From: Polyangiaceae bacterium
GTDB taxonomy: Bacteria; Myxococcota_A; Polyangia; Polyangiales; Polyangiaceae
DNA: 64,000 nucleotides
Assembly (NCBI GenBank): GCA_023150915.1
Contig: JAKLKA010000033.1
Location: 29,043 to 93,042 of the forward strand
Direction of reading: 5' to 3'
A program made the position numbers and the translations under genes. Positions 45,201 to 54,286 of the stretch are shown here, one piece after another. The stretch's first letter is position 1; each line of letters starts with the position of its first letter. The notes under the pieces are model-generated. The model did not search any database and was not told the DNA's origin. It saw nothing but the letters and a program-made list of their open reading frames with translations.

Positions 45201-47594
45201 ACCGGGGCCTCTGCCGCGCTGCGCGGCGCCTATCTGGCCCGCGGCGACGTCAACGCCGCGGTGCAGCTCCTCGATCGCGAGATCAGCGAGACCGACGGCG
45301 AGCGCGCCAAGGCCAAGCTCTCGGGCGAGATGGCCATCTTGTTCCGCGACCGCCTCAAGGACGACAAGCGCGCGGAAGAGGCAGCCAAGCGCGCGCTCTC
45401 GTTCGACCCCACCAACCTGCAAGCGCTGATGGTGATGGGCGACCTGGCCTTCGAGGCCAAGCGCTACCTGGAGGCCGCCAAGCACTTCGGTCTGATCGCC
45501 GAGCGGGCCGGCAGCTTCGACAAGAAGGACGCGATTCGCATCTTGGTCCACTATGTCGACGCGCTGAGCCAGACCGGCTCGACCGAGCAGGCGCTGGCAC
45601 CGATGGACACCTTGGTGCGCATCGCGCCGGACGACGCCGAGGCCATCGGGCGCGTCGCCGCGGTGACGTTCGAGCACGGCTCGCCGTCCCGAGCCGCCGA
45701 GCTCTACAAGGACCTGCTCGAGCGCTTCGGCAAGCAGCAAAAGGGGAAAGACCGCGCGCTCAGCCTGTATCGCCTGGGCGAGTCGATGCGCCGCGCCGGC
45801 GAGCTCGACGCGGCCCTGCCCCACCTGGAAGAGGCGGCAGAGCTCGATCCGTCGTTGCTCGGTCCGCTCGAGTCGCTGTCCAAGTACTGGGAGGCGAAAG
45901 AAGAGTGGGAGAAGGTGCTGAAGGTCAAGAACCGGCACCTGGATCTGGCAACCGGTGAAGAGCGCGTGCAGGTCTTGCTCGACATGGGCGACATCGCAGC
46001 CACCAAGCTGAACGACCGCACCCGCGCCGCCAAGAGCTACGTCGCCGCGCTGGAAGACAAGCCCGACGATCGGCGCTTGCTCACCAAGCTGATGCAGCTC
46101 TACAGCGAAGAGAAGGACTGGGGGAAGCTGGTCGACGTGGTGCTGCGCCTGGCCGACTTCGTCGAAGACGCCAAGCAGCGCGTGAAATACCTGCACACCG
46201 CCGCGGTGGTGTGCGCCCGTCAGATGGGCGACGTGGACCGCGCCCTCGAGCTCTATCAGAAGGTGCTCGAGCTGGATCCGAAGCTCGAGAAGGCACTGAA
46301 CGAGGCCATCGACCTGCGCCGCGAGAAGGGTGACTTCGAGGGCGTCGAGCGCCTCTTGCAGCGCAAGCTCGAGACCGCCACCGCCGACAAGGACCGCTCG
46401 GCCATGCTGGCCACCTTCTCGGATCTGGCCGAGCTGTACGAGAAGAACCTGGGCTGGATCGATCGTGCCGTGGACGCCTACGAAGCGGCGCAGACCCTGG
46501 AGGCGGACAACGCCGCCCGCCAGGCCAAGCTGGCCGACCTGTACGCTTCGGATCCGAAGAAGTACCTCGACAAGGCGGTCGCAGCGCAGCAGGTGATCTT
46601 GCGCCAGAACCCGTATCGCGCCGACACCTACAAGGCGATGCGCAAGCTCTACACCGAGGTGAAGCACGCCGACGCGGCCTGGGCGCTCTGCCAGGCGCTG
46701 TACGTCCTCAACCTGGCCGAGCCCGACGAAGAGCGCTTCTTCAAGCGCATGCGCCCCGAAACCGCGGCGCCGGCCCAGGCCGCCCTGACCGACGACGACT
46801 GGCTCGCGCACCTGATGCACGCGGACGCCGATCCGCTGCTCACCAGCGTCTTTGCCCTGATCGAGCCGGCGGTGATCGCCGCCCGCGGCCAGCACTTCGA
46901 GACCCTGGGCTTCGACCGCCGCTACGCCATCGATCTGGCGCGTCACCCCTACCCCATGAGCCAGACGTTGTTCTACGCCTGCGGCGTGCTGGGCATGGAG
47001 CCGCCACCCACCTTCCAGAACAACAACGATCCGGGCGGCCTGTCGTACCTGCACGCGTACCAGCCGTCGGTCGTCCTGGGCATGGCGGCGCTCTCGGCCG
47101 ACGTGCCGCCGCAAGCGGCGGCGTTCATCGCGGCGCGCCACATCACCTACTTCCGCCCGGGCATGTACGTGCGCCACCTGGTGCCCAGCGGCACGGGCCT
47201 GAAGGCCTGGCTGTTCGCGGCCATCAAGATGATCGCACCGCAGTTCCCGGTCGCGGCCGAGATGGAAGGGCCGGTGGGCGAGGCGCGGCAGGCGCTCGAG
47301 CGCAGCCTGCACGGTCAGGCCAAGGACCAGCTGGCACGCATCGTGGCCAAGCTGATCCAGTCCGGCGGCGCCCTCGATCTCAAGAAGTGGCTGGGCGGCA
47401 TCGACATGACCGCCGACCGCGCCGGCTTCGTCTGCGCGCACGATCTCGAGACGGCCGTCGAGATCATCAAGGCCAGCGACGAGAGCTCGAGCGCGGTGCC
47501 CCAGCAAGATCGGCTGAAAGAGCTGGTGCTCTACAGCGTGAGCGAGCCGTACTTCAAGTTGCGCAAGAAGCTGGGTATTTCGGTCGATTCGTGA
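42270..47594 (+). CDS. Giant protein: N-terminal pseudokinase-like domain plus long TPR array (about 1774 aa)
   Basis: [30 protein letters not shown]...[14 protein letters not shown]...LVDAGSDR...[33 protein letters not shown], then repeated TPR-like units ([36 protein letters not shown]). Confidence 0.88.
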   Translation: [1774 protein letters not shown]

Positions 47595-47692
47595 GCGAGC
47601 AGCCTCGCCTGGCCGGCCCCTGTCAGGGCATGTCAGGCGAGGTTCGTTGAGAGGGCGCACGCCTGGGGGCACCCTGGCCGCGAGGTCGCCCC

Positions 47693-48510
47693 ATGCTTCG
47701 CACGTTCGCCTGGCTCGCTCCGCTCGTGTCGCTGGTTGCCTGCGCTTCGCCGGTCGGGCTCGAGCCCGACGACGCCGGTGGAATTTCGGGCAGCGCAGGC
47801 AACGGCTTCGCCCCAGGGGGCGGCGGCGCCAAGCCCAGCGGCAGCGGCGGCGCGCTGGGCGGCGGGTCGAGCGCGGGCGGCGGCGGCGCAGTGGGGGGCG
47901 CGGGCTCGGCCGCAGGGGTCGAAGCAAGCGGCGGTGCTTCGGCGGGGACCGGCGGTGCGTCCGCGGGGACCGGCGGCTCGGCGGTGGGCACCGGGGGCGG
48001 CGGCGGCGTGAGCGGCGGCAGCGGCAGCGGCGGCAGCGGCAGCGGCGGGCTGGGCGGCTCGACTGCGGGCGGCGGCGGCGCGTCGACCGGAGGCACCGGC
48101 GGCGCGGCCGCGTGCGTGCCGGTGGTTCCCGGCGGGCTGTGCAACCCCGTCGTGCAGTGCGGCTGCGGGGCGGGGCAGAACTGCGACGTCGCCGGCCCGA
48201 GCGGCTTCACGTCGTGCTTCCCGGTCGGGCCGAAGGGCGCGTACCAGAGCTGCGTGTCGCAGACCGACTGTGGCAAGGGTACGAGCTGCGTTTCGTACGC
48301 GTGCAAGCCCTTCTGCCTGGCAGACACCGACTGCCCTCTCAGCGGGTCGAAGTGCGTGCAGGTCTACATGGGCGCCCCGGTTCCAGGCTGGAAGTCCTGC
48401 GTTGCCAGCTGCGCGCTCGAGAACCCCGCGGCGCGCTGCGGCGCTGGCAGCACCTGCATGCTGGTGCTGCCCGACACCACCGACTGCGTCGGCGGGGCCG
48501 GAAGCGGCGT
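47693..48510 (+). pseudogene. Gly/Ser-rich Cys-containing lipoprotein; C-terminus apparently lost at a junction (ORF formally continues to 48664)
   Basis: MLRTFAWLAPLVSLVACASP lipobox, long Gly-rich tether, Cys-rich C-terminal domain to DTTDCVGGAGS, then composition changes abruptly to an Arg/Pro-rich out-of-family tail. Confidence 0.65.
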
Positions 48511-48743
48511 TGGCCCAGCGCCAGGCGCGCTTCGTCGAGCAGAGCGTCCACCGAGCCACCGGCGGCGTGAACGAAGATCACCGGGCGCCCACCCCGCGCG
48601 GCGTACGCCGCGGCCAGGGTGGTCTTACCCACGCCCGCCACGCCGAAGATCCAGCCCACGCTGACGCGGTCGAGGGCGCGCGACAGGCGCGCGAGCTCGG
48701 CGTCGCGGCCCGTGAACAGCGGCGATGGCAGCGGCGGCTGCAT
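48500..48743 (-). pseudogene. N-terminal fragment of STAND/AAA-type ATPase
   Basis: MQPPLPSPLFTGRDAELARLSRALDRVSVGWIFGVAGVGKTTLAAAYAARGGRPVIFVHAAGGSVDALLDEARLALGQRRF (Walker A) then nonsense-like RPRRRSRWCRAA. Confidence 0.65.
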
Positions 48744-48780
48744 CCTCGCCTCCACTCGTAGCACGAGGTACCATCGCCCG

Positions 48781-50196
48781 GTGAGCGTCGAGGCGGGCTC
48801 CATCATCGGCCAGCGCTATCGGGCCGTGCGGTGCCTGGGCGCCGGCGGCGTGGGCGAGGTCTGGGCCGGCGTGCGCCTGGCCGACGATCACGAGGTGGCG
48901 ATCAAGACCCTCTTGCCGGCGGCGGCGGCGCACCGCGAGCTGGTCGCGCGCTTCAAGCGCGAGGCAGATCTGCTCGCGCGGATCCGCAGCAAGTACGTGT
49001 CGCGCGTCATCGACTTCCTGTCCGATCCGAACCACGGCCTGGTGCTGGTGCTCGAGCTCGCGCCCGGCGAGCCGCTGAGCCAGGTGCTCGAGCGGGGGCC
49101 GATCGCCGTCGAAGAAGCCATCGACCTGTGCTGGGACGTAGTCGGCGGCATCGCCGATCTCCATCGGCAGCAGATCATTCACCGCGATCTGAAGCCGGGG
49201 AACGTGATCTTGCAGCGCCGCCCGGGCGGCCGCAGCCACGCGGTGATCATCGATTTCGGCATGAGCCGCTTCGCCGGCGTGGACCACGAGGGCGAAGAGA
49301 TCACCGCGCTCACCAGCGTGGACATTGCCGTGGGCACGCTCGCGTACATGGCGCCTGAGCAGATCTTGAACTCGCGCCAGGTGACCGGCGCCGCGGACAT
49401 CTACGCTCTGGGCGCCATGCTTCACCGCGCCGTGACGGGCCGGCACGTCTTCGGAGATCTGACCGACGTGGCGCTGGCCCGGCACAAGCTCAGCCACGAC
49501 GCTCCACCGCTCGTCACGGGCCGCAGCGACGCCATGGCCAAGGGCTTCGAGGCAATCGTCGACCGGATGCTGCAGAAACACCCGAAGAACCGCTACGCGC
49601 AGGCCGAGGACGTGTTTCCCGACCTGATCGCGCTGCGCGAGGTGCCGTCGGCGCCGCGCGCGTCGCTGCCGTCGTGGCCCACCGCGCCCTCGCAACCCTT
49701 CCCGTCGGCGCCGACCTCCGCCGATCCGGTGGCGCTGCCGACCCCCACTCCGGTGGCCAGCGCCAGCGCGCTGCCGGTTGCCCCGCCCGCCCCCGCGCCG
49801 CGCGGTCGCGGCGCGGCCGTGGCGCTGGCGATTGCCGTGCCGCTGGCGCTTGCCGCCGCGGCCGGCGGGTGGCTGATCTGGCGACGCCTGCCGCCGGCCG
49901 AAGCCAGCGACGGCCCGGTGGTGGGCGAGGCGTCTCCGGCGAGCGCGGTGCCGGCGCCGTCGATCACCGGCAGCGGACCCAGCGCGCCCAGCCCGAGCAC
50001 GAGCGCCGCCCCGCCGCCCTCTGCGTCCGCGGCACCGGTCGCCGTCGCCCCGCCCAAACCCAAGCCCAAGCCGCCTGCGCCGCCGGCGCCCCCCAGCACG
50101 GCCGTCGTCGCGTCGTCCCCCACCCGGGCCACGCCGCCGAAGCCAGCGCCGTCGGTCGGCCCGAGCCCTGCGCCGGTGCTGCTGGACGAACCTTAG
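48781..50196 (+). CDS. Ser/Thr protein kinase with TM helix and Pro/Ala-rich extracytoplasmic tail
   Basis: GQRYRAVRCLGAGGVGEVWAGVRLADDHEVAIKTL...IIHRDLKPGNVIL...IIDFGMSRF...GTLAYMAPEQ; TM VALAIAVPLALAAAAGGWLIW; GTG start. Confidence 0.95.
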   Translation: MSVEAGSIIGQRYRAVRCLGAGGVGEVWAGVRLADDHEVAIKTLLPAAAAHRELVARFKREADLLARIRSKYVSRVIDFLSDPNHGLVLVLELAPGEPLSQVLERGPIAVEEAIDLCWDVVGGIADLHRQQIIHRDLKPGNVILQRRPGGRSHAVIIDFGMSRFAGVDHEGEEITALTSVDIAVGTLAYMAPEQILNSRQVTGAADIYALGAMLHRAVTGRHVFGDLTDVALARHKLSHDAPPLVTGRSDAMAKGFEAIVDRMLQKHPKNRYAQAEDVFPDLIALREVPSAPRASLPSWPTAPSQPFPSAPTSADPVALPTPTPVASASALPVAPPAPAPRGRGAAVALAIAVPLALAAAAGGWLIWRRLPPAEASDGPVVGEASPASAVPAPSITGSGPSAPSPSTSAAPPPSASAAPVAVAPPKPKPKPPAPPAPPSTAVVASSPTRATPPKPAPSVGPSPAPVLLDEP

Positions 50197-50876
50197 GTCT
50201 TCGGCACTGCCCCGGCGGGCGTGTGGGCCAGATCGATGCGCGCGGCCAGATCCGGATCCGCGCGCTCCGAGAGCGACTCGTAGCGCTCGGTCACCGGATC
50301 GTAACCAAAGACGTCGCCCTGCTCGATGTCGAACACCCAGCCATAGATCTCGAGATCCCCGCGGGAAAGCCGGTCACGCACCGAGGGGTGAGTTCGCAGG
50401 TTCTCGATCTGGATCAGCACGTTCTTCTCGACGGCAGCCCGCAAGAGCTCGGCCCCTTCCAGCCCCGAGTGCCAGAGCTCGCGCTGCACGGCCTTGCCGT
50501 GCTCGAGCCACTGCCGCACCTCTTTGAGCCCCGAGACATCGACCTGCCCCACCAGCGCCGCCATGGCGCCGCAGTTGCTGTGCCCACACACCACGATGCA
50601 GCTCACCTCGAGCTTGGCCAGCGCAAACTCGATGGTCGCCTCTTCGCTGCCATCCACGGTGCCGTGGGGCGGCACGATGTTGCCCGCGTTGCGGATCACG
50701 AACAGCTCGCCCGGCAACGCCTGCGTGATCAAGTGCGGGTCGAGGCGCGAGTCCGAGCACGAGACCATCAGCGTGTGCGGCGACTGGCCCTGGGCCAGGC
50801 TCTTGTAGAGCTGCTCGTGGCGCGGATAGATCTCGGTGCGAAACCGCCGGATGCCGGCGATGAGCTTGTAGATCAT
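50193..50876 (-). CDS. Beta-class carbonic anhydrase
   Basis: LMVSCSDSRLDPHLITQALPGELFVIRNAGNIVPPHG...ATIEFALAKLEVSCIVVCGHSNCGAMAAL. Confidence 0.96.
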   Translation of the reverse strand: MIYKLIAGIRRFRTEIYPRHEQLYKSLAQGQSPHTLMVSCSDSRLDPHLITQALPGELFVIRNAGNIVPPHGTVDGSEEATIEFALAKLEVSCIVVCGHSNCGAMAALVGQVDVSGLKEVRQWLEHGKAVQRELWHSGLEGAELLRAAVEKNVLIQIENLRTHPSVRDRLSRGDLEIYGWVFDIEQGDVFGYDPVTERYESLSERADPDLAARIDLAHTPAGAVPKT

Positions 50877-50915
50877 GCCCCGAGCTTGTCGCGGCTCTTC
50901 CCGGGTGTCACGCCC

Positions 50916-52535
50916 TCAGGGGCAGGTGACACGCCAGGCGCCCAGGTCCAGCGTCTTGATCAGCGTCGAGAAGCCGGCCGTGCTCGCGGCCCCGCACACC
51001 TGGGCCTTCTTGGCCGCCGACGCCGACGACGAGCTGACGTACTCGACGTGGAACACGGCCTTGCCCGCGTTGATGAAGGGTGCCATCGCCGAGCACTCGT
51101 CGTACTCGAGGCACTGCTCGTTGAGCGCCCAGTCGAAGTCCGAAACCACCGCCGGGATCAACCCCAGGGCGTTCTTCAGCCCGATCGACAGCCCCCGCGC
51201 GTGGGCCTCGCTCGACAGGAACTTCAAGTAGTCCTTCTGCGTCGCCGCGGTGAGCGGAAACCCGGAAGCGTTCTGGTAAGCGTCCACGTTGTCGGGCTCC
51301 ACGCCGTCGCACTGCTTCTGCAATGCCAGATCCAGGCGCTTCTTCATGATGGCTCGCACGTTGGCCGAGCGCGTGTCGAGCCAGGTCTCGCCAGCCCAAC
51401 CGTCGAGCGGGCTGCCGTGGTCGGCGCTCGCGAACTGCCCGGCGTCGCCGCGCCAGCTCTCCCGACTTCCGGCCGAGAAGTAGCAGATCACGGTGCGACC
51501 CTTGGCGTGCAGCGCATCGATGGTGGTGGTGCCGACGTCGAACAGATCGATGTCGAACATCGATGCCTGGACGCCGGTGTCGATGCCGCCGGTCAGCTGC
51601 CACTGCCAGGTCGCGCCGGGCGCCGGCGACCAGATGCCGTTGCCGCCACCGGCACCTCCCGCGCCCCCGCCGCCGGCGCCGCCCGCGCTGCCGCCGGTGC
51701 CCCCGCTGCCGCCGCCGCCGGTACCTCCACCCCCTGCGCCGCCGGTGCCTCCGGGGGGCGGCGGCGCGCCGCAGCTGGCCCCCAACGGAAACCCATCCGC
51801 CGGCGCCTTCGCGAGGCGCGCCGCTGTCTCGGGGCCGAAGCTGCCGTCTTCGTCGATGAGATCGCCCGGGTGGTTGCGGTTCCAGAGGATCTGAAAGGCG
51901 CGGACCCCGGCCCCCGCCAGCGACTTCTTTCCGGGGCCGTCGTAATCGAAGTGCACGCTGTCGGCGCTCCCGAACCAGTCGAACCCCTTCGCCGCCAGTG
52001 CACCCTTCCACGTTCCATACTGACTGGTGTCGATGGCCAGCCCCGACTCGTGGTTGGACTTCCCCGGCGTGGCCGCCGCGGACACCCCGCAGCGACCCGC
52101 CTTCTTCCAGCGTTGAAGCAGGTACTGTTGCGCCACCGTTCGGTACATCGAGTTCACGCCCAGCGTCTTCGCCGGGTTCTGGTCCAGCGCCTGAACCAGC
52201 GCGTCCCGCGCCGCGGTCTGCAAGAACATGAACGCCGCCGGTCCGGGAGACAGGTTCGGACGGGCCGGGACCTTGGCGAGCGCGCCAGGCACCAGGCAGT
52301 TGATCTGCGCGACCAGTTGCTCGCTCAGGCCCTTGACCGAGGTGGTGGAGCAGGTGGCCTCGACCGCTTTCGCCACGGTCGCGCCGCTCAGCTCCTCGCC
52401 GACCCCGACCGACTCGGGCTCCGCACCGTCGCTCTCACCGGGCACGCTCGACTCTGGAGCCGCGGGTCCGCATCCCGCCTGACCGGCAGCCCCGAACGCC
52501 ACGCCCACGAACACCCACTTGGCCAGCTTTCGCAT
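50916..52535 (-). CDS. Secreted fusion: peptidase M15/VanY-like + peptidoglycan-binding-like + Gly-rich linker + GH114-like TIM-barrel
   Basis: GVNSMYRTVAQQYLLQRW...ATPGKSNHESGLAIDTSQYG...VHFDYDG; FQILWNRNHPGDLIDEDGSFGPETAARL; Gly-rich linker; ATWQWQLTGGIDTGVQASMFDIDLFDVGTTTIDALHAKGRTVICYFSAGSRESWRGD...CDGVEPDNVDAYQN. Confidence 0.85.
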   Translation of the reverse strand: MRKLAKWVFVGVAFGAAGQAGCGPAAPESSVPGESDGAEPESVGVGEELSGATVAKAVEATCSTTSVKGLSEQLVAQINCLVPGALAKVPARPNLSPGPAAFMFLQTAARDALVQALDQNPAKTLGVNSMYRTVAQQYLLQRWKKAGRCGVSAAATPGKSNHESGLAIDTSQYGTWKGALAAKGFDWFGSADSVHFDYDGPGKKSLAGAGVRAFQILWNRNHPGDLIDEDGSFGPETAARLAKAPADGFPLGASCGAPPPPGGTGGAGGGGTGGGGSGGTGGSAGGAGGGGAGGAGGGNGIWSPAPGATWQWQLTGGIDTGVQASMFDIDLFDVGTTTIDALHAKGRTVICYFSAGSRESWRGDAGQFASADHGSPLDGWAGETWLDTRSANVRAIMKKRLDLALQKQCDGVEPDNVDAYQNASGFPLTAATQKDYLKFLSSEAHARGLSIGLKNALGLIPAVVSDFDWALNEQCLEYDECSAMAPFINAGKAVFHVEYVSSSSASAAKKAQVCGAASTAGFSTLIKTLDLGAWRVTCP

Positions 52536-52672
52536 CGCGGGCAGCGCTCAGCAAGTTCTGGACCAGCGGAAATCTCGCAGGTTTCTGCAACGAAGCGCCG
52601 AGAATTCCAACACGCGGCTGGATTTTTCCGGACGGCTGCTCGCTCCACGAAAACCTCCTACTATTCGAGCGC

Positions 52673-52911
52673 GTGGCGGACCGGACCCTCACCGAACGCG
52701 CCGAACCCGCGCCGGCGAGCCGCACCCACAGCGCGCGCCGCCTGGGAGTGCTCGTGGTCTTCTCGCGAGGCTCGTCCACGCCCGTGGCCCACCCGATTAC
52801 CAAGAGCACGGTGGTCGGGCGCGACCCCGAGACGGGCATCTTCACCGATGATGCGAGCTGCTCGCGCGAGCATGCGCGAGTCGAGCCGCGGGACGATGCT
52901 CTGTGGGTCTC
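52673..52911 (+). pseudogene. FHA-domain N-terminal fragment
   Basis: VFSRGSSTPVAHPITKSTVVGRDPETGIFTDDASCSREHARVEPRDDALWVSD, then FHA pattern stops. Confidence 0.6.
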
Positions 52912-53225
52912 GGATTGCGCTGGGCGCGATCTGCTATCGCGCGCTGACCGGGCAGCCGGCGTTCGCCGCCTCGGACTCGATGGCAGCCATGTACCGCGTG
53001 GGGCGCGTGCAACCCGCCAAACCCAGCTGGATGGCGAGCGTGCCGCCGGACGTGGACCGAGTGCTGGCGCTGGCGCTGGCGAAGGAGAAAGAGCACCGCT
53101 TCCGGTCCGCCAGCACCTTCGCCTCCGCATTTCGGGACGCCGCCCGCGGCGAGCTGGACGAGCCCTACCGGCTGGCGGCGGATGCCCTGCTCGCGCGGCA
53201 CCCGTGGATGCGCGAGATCCGATGA
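52912..53225 (+). pseudogene. C-terminal fragment of Ser/Thr kinase in a different frame
   Basis: IALGAICYRALTGQPAFAASDSMAAMYRVGRVQPAKPSWMASVPPDVDRVLALALAKEKEHRFRSASTFASAFRDAARGELD (kinase C-lobe, no N-lobe). Confidence 0.65.
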
Positions 53226-53242
53226 ACCGCCGAAGTGACGGC

Positions 53243-54286
53243 TCAGCGCGCCCCGGAAAACCCGCGGGCGCCACCCTTGCCCGCGCCGGCGCCGCCGCCG
53301 GCCGAGCCCAGCGGGGCCGGCACCGCGTCCAGCTTGCCCAAGGGGCCAGTGAGCCGATAGGCGTAGAAGCCGTCGGGGCGCTTCGCGCTCTTGTTCTTGG
53401 GGTCGAGATCGAAGAGGCCCGGCACCGACGAGCCCGGCTCGCCGAACAACGCCTTGGTGGTGTCGTTCTTGGTCTTCAGCTTGTCCGCGAACTTGAAGCG
53501 GAACGACAGCTCCGCCAGGCTCATGTCCAGCGGCTCGCGGAGGCGGATGGTGCCGTCGGCAGCCAGCTCGATGTCCGAGCCGTTGGCCGCCAGCTTCTCG
53601 ACCTTCAGCCGACCTTCGGTCGCCTCGGCGACCAGCTCGAGCTCGCCGGCCTCGACCCGCGGCAGCGCAATGGTGTCGCGGATCTTGGCCTTGCCGTCGC
53701 CGAACGCCAGGTCGACGATCTTGAGCGAGACCTTGCCTTCGGCCTTCGAGAGCTTCGCCTCGGGCATCCGCAGGTCGATGTTGCCGCTCAGCTTGCCCTC
53801 GAGCGGCAACCCCACCACCTCGCGCATCAAGGGCAGGTCGCCGACGTTCACGCCGTCGAGCTCGATCACGATGTTGCGCGCGCCGTCGGCGTCGGAGGTG
53901 CTGCCCGCCAAGGTGCCGCCGAAAGCCTCGCCGCCGAAGGTGACCTGAAAGGTGCCGAAGATCAGCTTGAGCAGCGAGAGCCGCAGGTGAATGTCGTCGA
54001 CGGTGACCACCCGACCCTCTTCGGTCTTGCCGTCGGCCTTGGGCGGCGGCGGCGCAGCGTGAAGCTTCACCCCCTGGGCCTCGACCCCCGAAACCCAATA
54101 CCCGCTCATCTTGTCGATCTCGAGCCGCGCGCCGGCGCCTGCCGGCTGGCGCGCGTTGAACTCGGCCACCAGGCGGTCCCGGAGGCGGTCGTAGGGGAAA
54201 GTGAGCAGCACGAAGCCCGACAGCGCCACGCAGTAGAACGTGGGATAGAGCACGCCCTTGAGCACCTTCTTCGCGCTCGGGCTCAT
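53243..54286 (-). CDS. gspN: GspN-like type II secretion protein
   Basis: YPTFYCVALSGFVLLTFPYDRLRDRLVAEFN...; position at end of gsp operon. Confidence 0.8.
   Translation of the reverse strand: MSPSAKKVLKGVLYPTFYCVALSGFVLLTFPYDRLRDRLVAEFNARQPAGAGARLEIDKMSGYWVSGVEAQGVKLHAAPPPPKADGKTEEGRVVTVDDIHLRLSLLKLIFGTFQVTFGGEAFGGTLAGSTSDADGARNIVIELDGVNVGDLPLMREVVGLPLEGKLSGNIDLRMPEAKLSKAEGKVSLKIVDLAFGDGKAKIRDTIALPRVEAGELELVAEATEGRLKVEKLAANGSDIELAADGTIRLREPLDMSLAELSFRFKFADKLKTKNDTTKALFGEPGSSVPGLFDLDPKNKSAKRPDGFYAYRLTGPLGKLDAVPAPLGSAGGGAGAGKGGARGFSGAR

Noticed and set aside
42393-47927. 1844-aa minus-strand ORF
   Set aside because: Shadow ORF antisense to the giant TPR protein; Arg/Leu/Val-rich with no domain, typical of high-GC codon bias
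47800-48110. Gly-rich repeats as CRISPR or mobile repeat
   Set aside because: Irregular GGC/GGT codon runs encoding a Gly-Ser tether, no spacer/repeat periodicity
49674-53225. 1183-aa plus-strand ORF
   Set aside because: Spurious frame crossing an STPK, carbonic anhydrase and GH114 gene; only its last ~105 codons match a kinase fragment
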